A stretch of 64,000 bases of DNA. Origin: Paenilisteria portnoyi. Its GTDB lineage: Bacteria; Bacillota; Bacilli; Lactobacillales; Listeriaceae. A program made the translations under genes and the position numbers. Below are positions 54,450 to 64,000 of the stretch, piece after piece (the stretch's first letter is position 1; every line of letters starts with the position of its first letter). The notes under the pieces are model-generated. The model saw nothing but the letters and a program-made list of their open reading frames with translations. It ran no database searches and was not told the origin of the DNA. Location of the stretch: assembly GCF_014322795.1 (NCBI RefSeq), contig NZ_JAASTT010000009.1:1-64000 (forward strand), written 5' to 3'.

Positions 54450-55034
54450 ATGAATATAAATAATGTAGAACTTGTCATAAGCGCTGTTTGGAAAGAGCAG
54501 TATCCAGAAGGCGGTTTGCCAGAGTTTGCGCTCGCAGGTCGTTCTAACGTCGGGAAATCTTCTTTCATTAATACGATGATTCGCCGTAAAAGTATGGCAC
54601 GAATCTCGCAAAAACCAGGGAAAACGCAAACATTGAATTTTTATAAAATTGAAGATTCCTTTTTCTTCGTCGACGTACCAGGATACGGTTTTGCGAAAGT
54701 TTCTAAGAAAGAGCGTCAAAAATGGGGCGAAATGATTGAAACGTACATGACGAGCAGAACGCCATTAAAAGCGGTGATTCAAATTGTCGATTTGCGTCAT
54801 AAGCCAACAGAAGACGATCGGAACATGTATGAATTTTTGAAGTATTATCAAATTCCTACGATCGTTATTGCTACAAAAGCTGACAAAATTCCGCGTAGTA
54901 AATGGCATAAAAACATGAAAATCGTTAAAGAAGCGCTAGATTTCGATCCAACAGATGGTTTCGTGATGTTTTCGTCTGAAACGAAGATGGGCAAAGAAGA
55001 AGCTTGGAAATTAATTGAAGAGGCGATGGCATAA
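54450..55034 (+). CDS. engB: Ribosome biogenesis GTPase YsxC/EngB
   Basis: This essential GTPase acts in 50S ribosome assembly. The 194-residue product is little more than a G domain: G1 [10 protein letters not shown]3 [11 protein letters not shown]4 TKAD and G5 SSETKMG. The ATG at 54450 is preceded by AAAGGTGG. An in-frame GTG at 54441 overlaps it. It lies between thrS and hemA, as in Listeria, whereas Bacillus has it after lonA. Confidence 0.95.
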   Translation: MNINNVELVISAVWKEQYPEGGLPEFALAGRSNVGKSSFINTMIRRKSMARISQKPGKTQTLNFYKIEDSFFFVDVPGYGFAKVSKKERQKWGEMIETYMTSRTPLKAVIQIVDLRHKPTEDDRNMYEFLKYYQIPTIVIATKADKIPRSKWHKNMKIVKEALDFDPTDGFVMFSSETKMGKEEAWKLIEEAMA

Positions 55035-55062
55035 CTCATTGTCGTTTTCACAAGCGAACAAG

Positions 55063-55091
55063 TTGGCGCCTATTCTAAAAAGTGATAGAAT
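55063..55091 (+). promoter_or_regulatory. Promoter of the hem operon
   Basis: TTGGCG (55063-55068), a 17-nt spacer and TAGAAT (55086-55091), with TGA before the -10 as an extended element. Confidence 0.6.
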
Positions 55092-55130
55092 AAAACTTGA
55101 ATTCATTAATGTAAAAAAGGGGGCTTATTG

Positions 55131-56447
55131 ATGTACATTCTCTCTGTCGGTCTAAATCATACAAGCGCGCCAATCGAAATACGGGAACGGCTAGCTTTTA
55201 ATCCAGAAGAAGAGGAAATGGCATTGGTTTCCTTGTATCAGGAAAAAAGCATTTTAGAAAATGTAATTATATCAACGTGTAACCGCACTGAAATTTTTGC
55301 TGTCGTGGATCAAATTCATACAGGAAGATACTATATCAAGCGTTTCTTAGCTGACTGGTTCCAAATGGATATGCAAATTTTGGAGCCTTATTTGCTGTTT
55401 TTTGAAGAAGAAGAGGCTGTGAAACATTTGTACCGCGTCACAAGTGGCTTGGATTCTTTGATTATTGGTGAAACACAGATTTTGGGTCAGGTCAAAGATG
55501 CATTTACGAGTGCGCAAACGATTGGAACAACGGGAACCATTTTAAATCAATTATTCCGTGAGTCCGTTCATTTTGCTAAAAACATACACCATACAATGAA
55601 AATCAACGAAAATGCCGTGTCAATCAGCTATGCTGCGGTAGAAGTCGTGAAAAAAGCATGTGTGGATATTAAGAACAAAAAAACAGTTATTGTCGGCGCT
55701 GGGAAAATGGGCGTGCTGGCGATTCAAAATATGCTTGGCGCCAAAATATCTGACGTCACGCTATTAAATAGAACGAGCGCGCGCGCGGAAAACGTGGCGG
55801 AAAAGTTAGGTGTTCAGTCGCGTGACTATGCCAGTTTGAGTGAACAATTGAAGTGTGCAGACATTGCTATTACCTCTACATCAGCAACAACGCCAATCAT
55901 CACGCAACATATGCTAACAGAGACGATGGCTGAGCGTGAAAATACGCTTGTCATTGTTGACATCGCTCTGCCGCGAAACGTTGAAGCGACATGTGCAGAG
56001 ATTCCCAATGTGACATTGTTTGATATTGATGATTTAGGTGGCGTTATTCAAGAAAATACACAGCAACGGCAGGCGATGGTAATCGAAATTGAAGAACATA
56101 TCGAAGCTGCATGCGTGAATTTTTATGAGTGGGAGAAGCAGCTCGGCGTTGTTCCGATTATTAAAGATTTACGTGAAAAAGCACTAGCGTTACAGGCAGA
56201 GACAATGCAGAGTCTGTCGAATAAGTTGCCAGATCTAACCGATCGTGAACAGGTCATCGTTGGTAAGCATATGAAGAGCATTATCAATCAGTTACTGAAA
56301 CACCCGATTTCCGAATTAAAAGAAATGGCAACGAGTTCGGACGCTGCACATGATATTGAAGTGTTCCAGAATATATTTGACCTTCAAAAAGCAAAAATGG
56401 AAGATACAGCAGAAATAACTAAAGAAAAAGTTGGTGAAAAGGCATGA
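55131..56447 (+). CDS. hemA: Glutamyl-tRNA reductase
   Basis: HemA reduces glutamyl-tRNA to glutamate 1-semialdehyde, the first committed step of haem synthesis. The 438-residue protein has the catalytic domain with the active Cys in STCNRTEIF, the [14 protein letters not shown] segment, the NADPH-binding VGAGKMG and a C-terminal dimerisation helix. AAAAAGGGGG precedes the ATG at 55131. It is the first gene of hemACDBL, and overlaps hemC by 4 nt. hemX, found after hemA in Bacillus, is absent. Confidence 0.96.
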   Translation: MYILSVGLNHTSAPIEIRERLAFNPEEEEMALVSLYQEKSILENVIISTCNRTEIFAVVDQIHTGRYYIKRFLADWFQMDMQILEPYLLFFEEEEAVKHLYRVTSGLDSLIIGETQILGQVKDAFTSAQTIGTTGTILNQLFRESVHFAKNIHHTMKINENAVSISYAAVEVVKKACVDIKNKKTVIVGAGKMGVLAIQNMLGAKISDVTLLNRTSARAENVAEKLGVQSRDYASLSEQLKCADIAITSTSATTPIITQHMLTETMAERENTLVIVDIALPRNVEATCAEIPNVTLFDIDDLGGVIQENTQQRQAMVIEIEEHIEAACVNFYEWEKQLGVVPIIKDLREKALALQAETMQSLSNKLPDLTDREQVIVGKHMKSIINQLLKHPISELKEMATSSDAAHDIEVFQNIFDLQKAKMEDTAEITKEKVGEKA

Positions 56448-57376
56448 CTCGAAAAATTATTGTTGGTTCAAGGCGTAGTCAGCTAGCTTTAACGCAGACA
56501 AAATGGGTGATTGCAAAACTTCAAGAACAATTTCCAGAAATAAGTTTTGAAATTGAGGAAATTGTGACGAAAGGCGATCGTATTTTAGATGTCACGTTGA
56601 GCAAAGTTGGTGGCAAAGGCCTTTTTGTATCGGAAGTGGAAGATGCTTTGCTAGAAGAGCGGATTGATTTCGCTGTACATAGTATGAAAGATGTTCCATC
56701 AGAACTAGCGGAAGGACTACTGATTGGCGCTATTCCGAAGCGCGAAAACCCGCTAGATTGCCTTATATTTAAGCAAGGCGATAGTTTGGAGAGTTTGGCG
56801 GAAGGCGCTGTCGTTGGAACGAGTAGTTTAAGACGTGCCGCGCAATTATTACACATACGCCCAGATTTAACGATCAAACCGATTCGTGGCAATATTGATA
56901 CGAGACTTAGAAAATTGCAGGAAGAAGATTTTGATGCAATTGTATTAGCGGTTGCTGGATTGAAGCGTATGGACTGGCTAGATAAGTTGGAACAAAGCTA
57001 TATTTTCTTGGATGAATCGACTTGTTTGCCAGCTGTTGGACAAGGAGCACTTGCTATTGAATGTCGTGCGAGCGATGCTTTTGTTCAAGAGATGCTTTCG
57101 ATACTGAATGATTCAGAAACAAATTGTGCTGTGACAGCAGAACGTACACTTTTAAAAGCATTAGATGGTGGTTGTGAAATTCCAATTGCAGGTCATGCGA
57201 CTTTGAAAGATGGTGTTTTAGAGTTGAAAGGCCTTGTCAGTTCTGTTGACGGTAGGCTATTTTATCAAATTACAGAACAGGGTGAGGACCCTAAAGCGCT
57301 AGGTTTAAGTGTAGCAAATCAGCTTATTGAGCTTGGTGCCAAGGAGATTATTCAAGGATTAAGAGATAATGTCTAA
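56444..57376 (+). CDS. hemC: Hydroxymethylbilane synthase (porphobilinogen deaminase)
   Basis: HemC joins four porphobilinogens to linear hydroxymethylbilane. The 310-residue protein opens with [15 protein letters not shown]. It has the catalytic Asp in HSMKDVP, arginine-rich substrate segments ([12 protein letters not shown]) and the cofactor Cys in [13 protein letters not shown] that carries dipyrromethane. It overlaps hemA by 4 nt and hemD by 8 nt, so the genes are translationally coupled. Confidence 0.96.
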   Translation: MTRKIIVGSRRSQLALTQTKWVIAKLQEQFPEISFEIEEIVTKGDRILDVTLSKVGGKGLFVSEVEDALLEERIDFAVHSMKDVPSELAEGLLIGAIPKRENPLDCLIFKQGDSLESLAEGAVVGTSSLRRAAQLLHIRPDLTIKPIRGNIDTRLRKLQEEDFDAIVLAVAGLKRMDWLDKLEQSYIFLDESTCLPAVGQGALAIECRASDAFVQEMLSILNDSETNCAVTAERTLLKALDGGCEIPIAGHATLKDGVLELKGLVSSVDGRLFYQITEQGEDPKALGLSVANQLIELGAKEIIQGLRDNV

Positions 57377-58076
57377 ACATGTTTTATTAACACGTGAAGC
57401 TCGGAAAAATGAGTCATGGTTGGATTTTTTAGAGAACGCAGGATTTCAAGTTTCTGCAGTTCCGATGATCGAGACAAGGCCTCATCCATGCGATATGGTA
57501 TTGGACGAATACGACTGGATTGTGTTTACAAGTGCCAATACAGTGCGTTATTTTTTTGAACAGCAAGAGACAATCCTTGAAACGATAAAAATAGCTGTGA
57601 TCGGCGAAAAGACAGCGACAGTACTCGCATCATACGGCTATTCACCCAATTTTCAGCCGACATTATTCACAACGGAGATATTTATCAAGGAGTGGCTAGC
57701 ACTTGGTTTGACAGCGCAACATATTTTTGTGCCAAAAAGTAGCATTGCGCGTGATGAAATAGCGAAACGCTTCGCTCAATTTGAGCATATCGTGACAGAA
57801 TGCGCGATTTATGAAACAGTTTTTCCAGAAGAAGCTACGAATCAGTTGCAATCAGTGATGAATTCCCAATCAATTGATATCGCGGTATTTGCTAGTCCTT
57901 CTGCCTGGTGCCATTTTATCAAAAGCTATACTGGGGATATTGAAGCTTTAAAAATCGCATCCATCGGCCCAGTAACAACCTCGGCCATCGTAAAATCAGG
58001 TTTCTCCGTAGCATACGAGCCTGATAACTACACGATGCAACAAATATGTGAATTATTAATTGAAGGAGAGTTATGA
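57369..58076 (+). CDS. hemD: Uroporphyrinogen-III synthase
   Basis: HemD closes hydroxymethylbilane with inversion of ring D. The 235-residue protein has the weak two-lobed pattern of this divergent family: the opening [10 protein letters not shown], the middle [15 protein letters not shown], and the end [10 protein letters not shown] and [16 protein letters not shown]. Its ATG lies inside hemC (8-nt overlap) and its stop overlaps the hemB region. Operon position makes the call secure. Confidence 0.92.
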   Translation: MSKHVLLTREARKNESWLDFLENAGFQVSAVPMIETRPHPCDMVLDEYDWIVFTSANTVRYFFEQQETILETIKIAVIGEKTATVLASYGYSPNFQPTLFTTEIFIKEWLALGLTAQHIFVPKSSIARDEIAKRFAQFEHIVTECAIYETVFPEEATNQLQSVMNSQSIDIAVFASPSAWCHFIKSYTGDIEALKIASIGPVTTSAIVKSGFSVAYEPDNYTMQQICELLIEGEL

Positions 58077-58078
58077 CT

Positions 58079-59059
58079 ATGAGTTCTAATTTTGATAGGC
58101 ATCGTCGTTTGCGTAGCAGTGCAGTAATGCGTGATCTTGTTCGCGAAACAGTTCTACATACCGACGACCTGATTTATCCTATTTTTGTAAAAGAAGGCAA
58201 AGAAGCCAAAACAGAAGTGAGCTCTATGCCTGGCGTATTTCAATTTTCTCTACATGAATTGGCGACTGAAGTTACAGAGCTTACCAAATTAGGTATCAAA
58301 GCTATTATTTTGTTCGGTCTTCCCGACGATAAAGACGATGTAGGTACTGGCGCATATCATGATCATGGGATTGTTCAAGAGGCCACGCGATTAGTGAAAA
58401 AGCTAGCTCCTGACATGCTTGTCATCGCGGATACGTGTCTTTGTGAATTCACCGACCATGGGCATTGCGGTGTAATTGAAAATGGCGAAGTAAAGAACGA
58501 TGCATCGCTAAAATTACTTAAACAAACAGCAGTTAGTCAAGCAAAAGCTGGTGCGGACATCATTGCCCCTTCTAATATGATGGATGGATTTGTGCAAGTC
58601 ATTCGTGAAGGACTGGATGAAGCTGGATATCAAGATATTCCAATCATGTCCTACGCTGTAAAATATGCTTCTGCTTTTTATGGCCCATTTCGTGATGCGG
58701 CAAACAGCGCACCTCAATTTGGCGATCGTAAGACCTATCAGATGGATCCAGCAAACAGACTTGAAGCGCTCCGTGAAGCAAAGAGTGACGAACGAGAAGG
58801 GGCTGATTTTCTGATTGTCAAACCCTCTCTTTCCTATCTAGATATTATTCGAGACGTACGCAATCAAACAAACCTCCCTGTTGTGGCATATAACGTGAGT
58901 GGCGAGTATGCAATGGTGAAAGCAGCCAGCGCCAATGGTTGGATCGATGAAGAACGCATTGTTATGGAAATGCTGACGAGTATGAAACGTGCAGGTGTAA
59001 GTCTGATCATTACGTATTTCGCCAAAGACGTTGCCTTCTATTTAAAAGGAGATGCTTAG
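58079..59059 (+). CDS. hemB: Delta-aminolevulinic acid dehydratase (porphobilinogen synthase)
   Basis: HemB condenses two aminolevulinates to porphobilinogen. The 326-residue protein has the two active lysines in [16 protein letters not shown] and [14 protein letters not shown], and the zinc-type cysteines in [14 protein letters not shown], so a Zn-dependent form is likely. AAGGAGAG is 10 nt before the ATG at 58079. The in-frame ATG at 58073 is closer to it and is a possible start that adds two residues. Confidence 0.95.
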   Translation: MSSNFDRHRRLRSSAVMRDLVRETVLHTDDLIYPIFVKEGKEAKTEVSSMPGVFQFSLHELATEVTELTKLGIKAIILFGLPDDKDDVGTGAYHDHGIVQEATRLVKKLAPDMLVIADTCLCEFTDHGHCGVIENGEVKNDASLKLLKQTAVSQAKAGADIIAPSNMMDGFVQVIREGLDEAGYQDIPIMSYAVKYASAFYGPFRDAANSAPQFGDRKTYQMDPANRLEALREAKSDEREGADFLIVKPSLSYLDIIRDVRNQTNLPVVAYNVSGEYAMVKAASANGWIDEERIVMEMLTSMKRAGVSLIITYFAKDVAFYLKGDA

Positions 59060-60346
59060 ATGAATAAATATACAAACTCAATCAAAGCCTTTAAAGAAGC
59101 CGAAAAAGTGTTGCCAGGTGGTGTTAATAGCCCAGTTCGTGCCTTTAAATCAGTCAATGCTAATCCTGTTTTTATGGAACATGGAAAAGGGGCATACTTA
59201 ACGGATATTGACGGCAATAAATATATTGATTATGTCCTATCTTGGGGGCCGTTAATTCTAGGTCACGCAAACGAAGGCGTTATAAAAGCAGTAACCGATG
59301 CGGCTATGAAAGGGACAAGTTTCGGAACACCAACGGAAATCGAAACTGAACTTGCAAAACTTGTAGTAGAACGCGTGCCATCTGTAGAAATGGTTCGGAT
59401 GGTATCCTCGGGAACAGAAGCAACGATGAGTGCTATTCGACTGGCAAGAGGCTACACTAAAAGAAATAAAATCGTGAAATTTGAAGGTAGCTATCATGGG
59501 CACGGCGATTCCTTATTAATAAAAGCTGGATCAGGCGTTGCAACACTTGGTTTACCAGATTCTCCTGGAGTAACGCCGGGACTTGCAGCAGACACGATAG
59601 CCGTTCCATACAATGATTTAGAAAGCGTGAAGTTTGTTTTTGAAAAATATGGTGCGGAAATCGCTGCCGTTATTGTGGAGCCAGTAGCAGGGAATATGGG
59701 TGTCGTACCTCCAATTGAAGGTTTCCTAGAAGGTCTACGCGAAGTCACGACCCAATATGAAAGCCTGTTGATTTTTGATGAGGTCATGACCGGTTTTCGT
59801 GTTGATTTTTACAGCGCACAAGGCCTGTATGTTGTCACGCCTGATATCACTTGTCTCGGAAAAGTAATCGGTGGCGGACTCCCAGTCGGTGCTTATGGTG
59901 GAAAAAAAGAAATTATGGAGCAAATTGCCCCAGCAGGTTCTATCTATCAAGCAGGAACACTTTCAGGAAATCCAGTAGCGATGAATGCCGGCTATGCGAC
60001 CCTAAAACAATTAACACCACATCACTATGATGCGTTCAGATCCCTGATAGATCAGCTTGAAGAAGGTCTAGAAGTATTATCTAAGCAATACGAAGTTCCG
60101 CTCTCTATCAACAAAGCTGGTTCCATGTTCGGCTTTTTCTTCACTGATCAGAAAGTAATCAACTACGATACTGCAAAAACGTCTGATTTAAATTATTTCT
60201 CAAACTACTACCGAGAAATGCTTAACAACGGTATTTTCTTGCCGCCTTCACAATATGAAGGGTTATTTATTTCAACAGAACACACAGATGTAGAAATCGC
60301 GAAAACATTAGAAGCGATAGAAGCATCTATGAAAGCACTACATTGA
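59060..60346 (+). CDS. hemL: Glutamate-1-semialdehyde 2,1-aminomutase
   Basis: HemL converts glutamate 1-semialdehyde to 5-aminolevulinate, the product used by HemB. The 428-residue class III PLP enzyme has the [10 protein letters not shown] opening, [16 protein letters not shown], the cofactor Asp in [10 protein letters not shown] and the Schiff-base Lys in [22 protein letters not shown] at the hemB end serves as ribosome site. Its final codons hold the -35 box of the valS promoter. Confidence 0.96.
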   Translation: MNKYTNSIKAFKEAEKVLPGGVNSPVRAFKSVNANPVFMEHGKGAYLTDIDGNKYIDYVLSWGPLILGHANEGVIKAVTDAAMKGTSFGTPTEIETELAKLVVERVPSVEMVRMVSSGTEATMSAIRLARGYTKRNKIVKFEGSYHGHGDSLLIKAGSGVATLGLPDSPGVTPGLAADTIAVPYNDLESVKFVFEKYGAEIAAVIVEPVAGNMGVVPPIEGFLEGLREVTTQYESLLIFDEVMTGFRVDFYSAQGLYVVTPDITCLGKVIGGGLPVGAYGGKKEIMEQIAPAGSIYQAGTLSGNPVAMNAGYATLKQLTPHHYDAFRSLIDQLEEGLEVLSKQYEVPLSINKAGSMFGFFFTDQKVINYDTAKTSDLNYFSNYYREMLNNGIFLPPSQYEGLFISTEHTDVEIAKTLEAIEASMKALH

Positions 60347-60371
60347 CGTTTCCACGTTTATTTGATACAAT
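60343..60371 (+). promoter_or_regulatory. Promoter of the valS leader, overlapping the hemL stop
   Basis: TTGACG (60343-60348), a 17-nt spacer and TACAAT (60366-60371). The hemL stop TGA is at 60344-60346, inside the -35 box. Confidence 0.7.
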
Positions 60372-60377
60372 AAATCC

Positions 60378-60635
60378 AATCTAAATATTCGTAAATGCAA
60401 GGATGAGGAAGAGTAAAATATTTTTTCTTAACTAACAGAGAGGAGACGGTTGGTGCGAGTCTCTAAGAAAAATATTTGAACGTAGCCTCTGAGCAGTATC
60501 CCTGAAAAAGAGTAAGGGATATCGGGAAACTTTCTCTCGTTAAATTAATGAAGTGCCGGTTTTGTGTACGGTAAAAAGGTGGTACCGCGGAAAATACTCT
60601 TTTCGTCCTTTATGGATGAGAGGAGTTTTTTTGTG
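60378..60635 (+). promoter_or_regulatory. T-box riboswitch of valS (valyl-tRNA sensing)
   Basis: The T-box core AAAAGGTGGTACCGCGG is at 60574-60590, and the terminator ACTCTTTTCGTCC with GGATGAGAGGAGT, plus T7, is at about 60595-60635. Stem I carries GGAGAC with GTCTC. A candidate specifier GTA, a valine codon, is at 60482-60484 in TTGAACGTAGCC. Uncharged tRNA-Val should allow readthrough into valS. The gap 60347-60675 holds nothing else. Confidence 0.87.
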
Positions 60636-60675
60636 CTTCAAAAATGATGAAAATCAATGTATAGGGGGAAAAATA

Positions 60676-63318
60676 ATGACTGAATTGAATATGCCAACAA
60701 AATATAATCCGCAAGATATCGAAAAAAATAGATACGACTGGTGGATTGAACAAGAATTTTTTAAAGCGGATGGTAAAAATGATAAACCTGGATACTCCGT
60801 CGTTATTCCTCCTCCCAATGTAACTGGGAAATTACATTTAGGTCACGCATGGGACACGACACTGCAAGATATCTTAACACGCATGAAGCGGATGCAAGGA
60901 TACGACACACTTTATCTACCAGGAATGGATCACGCTGGTATAGCTACACAAGCGAAAGTGGAAGCCAAGTTGCGAGAAAGCAACATTTCGCGTTATGATC
61001 TTGGCCGAGAAAATTTCATATCAAAGGCTTGGGATTGGAAAGAAGAATACGCTACGTTTATTAGAGAACAATGGAAGAAAATCGGTTTAGGCTTAGACTA
61101 CTCTAGAGAAAGATTTACGCTAGATGAAGGCCTGTCTGATGCTGTCAAAAAAGTCTTTGTTTCACTATACGAAAAAGATTTGATTTATCGCGGTCAATAC
61201 ATTATTAATTGGGACCCTGTTGCTAAAACGGCTCTATCAGATATCGAGGTTATCCATCAAGATGTGGAAGGTCAATTTTATCATTTGAAATATCCACTAA
61301 CAGACGGCTCAGGTTTCCTCGAGGTTGCAACGACAAGACCAGAAACTATTCCTGGGGACACAGCTGTTGCCGTTCATCCTAAAGACGAGCGCTACCAATC
61401 ATTCATCGGAAAAACAATCACACTGCCGATTTTGGGAAGAGAAATTCCAATTGTTGCAGATGACTATGTGGAACGAGAATTTGGGTCAGGAGTGGTAAAA
61501 ATCACACCAGCACACGATCCTAATGATTTCGAAGTTGGTAATCGTCATGATTTACCACGCATTATCGTAATGAATGAGGATGCAACAATGAACGAAGCAT
61601 CTGGAAAATATAATGGCATGGACCGTTTTGAAGCGAGAAAAGCGATTATCGAAGACTTTAAAGAATTAGGTCTATTCATCAAACAAGAGCCGCATCTCCA
61701 TTCCGTGGGACACTCAGAACGTACCGGAGCTGTAGTTGAACCTTATTTATCCATGCAATGGTTTGTAAAAATGCAACCACTAGCAGAGCAAGCAGTGAAG
61801 TTACAAGAAAATCCAGATGAAAAAGTAAATTTCATTCCCGATCGTTTTGAAAAAACCTATTTATCTTGGATGGAAAATATTCATGATTGGTGTATCTCTC
61901 GTCAGTTATGGTGGGGACATAGAATCCCAGCATGGTACCATAAAGAAACGGGTGAACTCTATGTGGGAGAAAATGCGCCTGCAGATATCGAGAATTGGAA
62001 CCAAGACGAAGATGTGCTTGATACATGGTTCAGTTCAGCATTATGGACATTCTCAACAATGGGATGGCCCGACGAAGAGAATCCTGATTTCAAGAAGTTT
62101 TTCCCAACGAGTACACTGGTAACTGGATACGATATTATCTTTTTCTGGGTATCTAGAATGATCTTCCAGTCCGTAGAATTTACAGATACAAGACCTTTTA
62201 AAGATACATTGATACACGGTTTAGTTAGAGATGCGGATGGCAAGAAAATGTCTAAATCACTTGGAAACGGCGTTGATCCAATAGAAGTAGTTGAGAAATA
62301 TGGCGCAGATTCGCTACGTTATACATTATCCACAGGAACGGCACCAGGACAAGATTTGAAATTCAGTTTTGAAAAAGTAGAATCAACTTGGAACTTCATT
62401 AACAAAATTTGGAATGCTTCCCGTTTTGCTTTGATGAATATGGAAGGCATGAAATATGAAGCAATCAATTTATCAAACGTAACAGAAGTAAGTGACAAGT
62501 GGATATTAACACGACTTAATGAAACGATTGAAACGGTTACCAATCTTGCAGAAAAATACGAGTTTGGCGAAGTAGGTCGAACGCTATACAACTTCATTTG
62601 GGATGAGTTTTGCGACTGGTATATTGAAATTGCTAAGATATCCTTATATGGTGACGATTTAGAGGCAAAACAAACGACAAGATCCGTTCTAGCATATGTT
62701 TTAGATAATACGATGCGTTTGTTACACCCGTTCATGCCATTTGTAACAGAGGAAATTTGGCAAAACTTACCTCACGAAGGGGCATCTATCACCATTGCAG
62801 ATTGGCCTAAAGTCAATAAAGAGCAAATCGATAAGGAAGCCGCAGAGTCAATGAAGTTACTTGTGGAAGTTATTCGAGCAGTTCGTAATATTCGAGCAGA
62901 AGTAAATACTCCACTCAGCAAACAAATTGAGTTACAATTGAAACCAAAAACAGAAACACACAAAGCTATTATGGAGGCGAATATTTCTTATATTGAGCGC
63001 TTCTGTAATCCTGAAACAACTACAATTTCTTTTGATATAGAGCCTTCAAAAACCGCAATGACAGCTGTAGTTTCCGGTGCAGAGATTTACTTGCCGCTAG
63101 AAGGTCTCATAAATATTGATGAGGAAATTACACGATTAGAAAAAGAGTTGTCAAAATGGAAGAAAGAAGTTTCGCGCGTACAAGGCAAATTATCTAATGA
63201 AAAATTCATGGCAAAAGCACCAGAAAATGTTATTGAAGAAGAACGAGCAAAAGAAAAAGACTATATGGAGAAAAAACTATTGGTCGAAGAAAGAATTAAT
63301 TCATTGAAAAACAATTAA
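60676..63318 (+). CDS. valS: Valyl-tRNA synthetase
   Basis: ValS charges tRNA-Val. The 880-residue class I synthetase has HIGH as HLGHAW (in [15 protein letters not shown]), an inserted editing domain (about 200-400; [17 protein letters not shown]), KMSKS as [10 protein letters not shown], an anticodon-binding domain (about 610-750) and a C-terminal coiled coil (about 810-880; [20 protein letters not shown]). I chose the ATG at 60676, which AGGGGG precedes. An in-frame codon at 60553 lies in the T-box leader. Confidence 0.97.
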   Translation: MTELNMPTKYNPQDIEKNRYDWWIEQEFFKADGKNDKPGYSVVIPPPNVTGKLHLGHAWDTTLQDILTRMKRMQGYDTLYLPGMDHAGIATQAKVEAKLRESNISRYDLGRENFISKAWDWKEEYATFIREQWKKIGLGLDYSRERFTLDEGLSDAVKKVFVSLYEKDLIYRGQYIINWDPVAKTALSDIEVIHQDVEGQFYHLKYPLTDGSGFLEVATTRPETIPGDTAVAVHPKDERYQSFIGKTITLPILGREIPIVADDYVEREFGSGVVKITPAHDPNDFEVGNRHDLPRIIVMNEDATMNEASGKYNGMDRFEARKAIIEDFKELGLFIKQEPHLHSVGHSERTGAVVEPYLSMQWFVKMQPLAEQAVKLQENPDEKVNFIPDRFEKTYLSWMENIHDWCISRQLWWGHRIPAWYHKETGELYVGENAPADIENWNQDEDVLDTWFSSALWTFSTMGWPDEENPDFKKFFPTSTLVTGYDIIFFWVSRMIFQSVEFTDTRPFKDTLIHGLVRDADGKKMSKSLGNGVDPIEVVEKYGADSLRYTLSTGTAPGQDLKFSFEKVESTWNFINKIWNASRFALMNMEGMKYEAINLSNVTEVSDKWILTRLNETIETVTNLAEKYEFGEVGRTLYNFIWDEFCDWYIEIAKISLYGDDLEAKQTTRSVLAYVLDNTMRLLHPFMPFVTEEIWQNLPHEGASITIADWPKVNKEQIDKEAAESMKLLVEVIRAVRNIRAEVNTPLSKQIELQLKPKTETHKAIMEANISYIERFCNPETTTISFDIEPSKTAMTAVVSGAEIYLPLEGLINIDEEITRLEKELSKWKKEVSRVQGKLSNEKFMAKAPENVIEEERAKEKDYMEKKLLVEERINSLKNN

Positions 63319-63327
63319 AGGAACTAT

Positions 63328-63377
63328 TTCAGACTTTCTGTGCACATATTTTTGCAGAAGGTCTGATTTTTAGTATA
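63328..63377 (+). terminator. Terminator between valS and folC
   Basis: TCAGAC-T-TTCTG pairs with CAGAA-G-GTCTGA, followed by T5. Its loop is 13-14 nt, so some readthrough to folC is possible. Confidence 0.7.
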
Positions 63378-63392
63378 GAAAGGATGATACAT

Positions 63393-64000
63393 ATGGATAT
63401 TAAAAGCTATACAGAAGCTCTGGAGTGGATTCATGGAACGTTACGTATGGGAATTAAACCTGGACTTATGCGAATGGAATGGATGCTTGCTAGGCTTGCT
63501 AATCCAGAGAATAAAAATAAGTGGGTACACATCGCTGGTACGAATGGAAAGGGCTCAACATTAACGTTTCTCCGTAACATTCTAGAGCAATCTGGATATA
63601 GAGTGGGAACTTTTACATCGCCTTATATTGAGACTTTTAACGAACGGATTAGTGTCAATGGCACACCTATTGATGATGAAAAAATTGTTGTACTCTGTAA
63701 TAGAATAAAACCTTTAGCTGATGAAATTGCTCAAACAGAAATGGGTCATCCGTCTGAATTTGAAATCATTACGGTTATGATGTTTCTTTACTTTGCTGAG
63801 TATGACAACATCGATATTGGCCTTATTGAAGTTGGACTAGGAGGTAGGCTTGATTCCACAAATGTCATTACACCTCTAGTTTCTGTAGTTACAACGATAG
63901 GTATGGATCACATGGAGTTCCTAGGTAATTCGCTCGAAAGTATTGCGATGGAAAAAGCAGGTATATTCAAAAAACATATACCCATTGTGAGTGGTGTAAT
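63393..64000 (+). CDS. folC: Folylpolyglutamate / dihydrofolate synthase, 5' part
   Basis: FolC adds glutamate to dihydropteroate and to folates. The first 202 residues are inside the window and the gene runs past the right edge. They hold the family P-loop HIAGTNGKGST, the following FTSPYIETFNERI, the conserved EVGLGGRLDSTN and the mid-domain IGMDHMEFLGNSLESIAMEKAGIFK. The ATG at 63393 follows AAAGGATG. Synteny with valS-folC in Bacillus and Listeria supports it. The C-terminal half is not visible. Confidence 0.95.
   Translation, partial: MDIKSYTEALEWIHGTLRMGIKPGLMRMEWMLARLANPENKNKWVHIAGTNGKGSTLTFLRNILEQSGYRVGTFTSPYIETFNERISVNGTPIDDEKIVVLCNRIKPLADEIAQTEMGHPSEFEIITVMMFLYFAEYDNIDIGLIEVGLGGRLDSTNVITPLVSVVTTIGMDHMEFLGNSLESIAMEKAGIFKKHIPIVSGV

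Overview
The window is a low-GC Gram-positive chromosome segment. The gene order argCJBDF - NAD kinase - sppA - RDD - tpx - ytxK - ackA - usp - ald - pepQ - UPF0173 - ytoI - nrnA - dnaE - accDA - pfkA - pyk - fxsA - DUF441 - citZ - icd - polA - mutM - coaE - nrdR - dnaB - dnaI - thrS - engB - hemACDBL - valS - folC is, as far as I remember it, the backbone of Listeria around lmo1591 to lmo1551. Together with a FosX-type fosfomycin hydrolase and absence of the sporulation genes ytrHI, this suggests a Listeria, probably a species outside the L. monocytogenes group because several cargo genes interrupt the backbone. The species cannot be fixed from the sequence alone.

Layout. 1-5.4 kb: arginine biosynthesis operon with a consensus promoter and palindromic ARG-box candidates. 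5.4-7.2 kb: accessory genes (an orphan 65-aa gene, a dUTPase, an ArsD-like protein lacking the metal site, and a protein of two homing-endonuclease-associated repeats). 7.2-11.2 kb: NAD kinase, SppA, RDD protein, an APH-like kinase and Tpx. 11.2-19.1 kb: a sugar island with a GH65 phosphorylase, a DUF1189 membrane protein, a LacI regulator and a binding-protein-dependent sugar ABC importer without its own ATPase. All four transcription units carry the same AACGTTT(T/C)GG operator motif. 19.3-24.4 kb: ytxK-ackA, a small alarmone synthetase, a universal stress protein and alanine dehydrogenase. 24.4-28 kb: an Fe-S A-type-like protein, FosX, PepQ, and a divergent MarR / DUF2316-SDR locus. 28-36 kb: UPF0173 hydrolase, YtoI, NrnA, an effector-binding/WYL regulator pair and DnaE. 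36-45 kb: AccDA, PfkA, Pyk, FxsA, DUF441, CitZ and Icd. 45-54 kb: polA-mutM-coaE, nrdR-dnaB-dnaI, and thrS under a T-box. 54-64 kb: engB, the haem operon hemACDBL, valS under a T-box, and the 5' part of folC.

The most unusual non-coding signals are these. First, two copies (about 107 nt each, after the sugar-binding protein gene and after pyk) of a structured repeat whose closing stem shows compensatory base changes. Second, a tandem 66-bp repeat pair plus a hairpin just upstream of the ribosome binding site of the first sugar permease, reminiscent in position of the malE-malF intergenic repeats of enterobacteria. Third, a 125-bp element with perfect 23-bp inverted ends placed between the usp gene and its probable promoter. 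Fourth, a perfect 40-bp palindrome shared by two convergent stop codons. No tRNA, rRNA, CRISPR array, transposase or prophage was seen.
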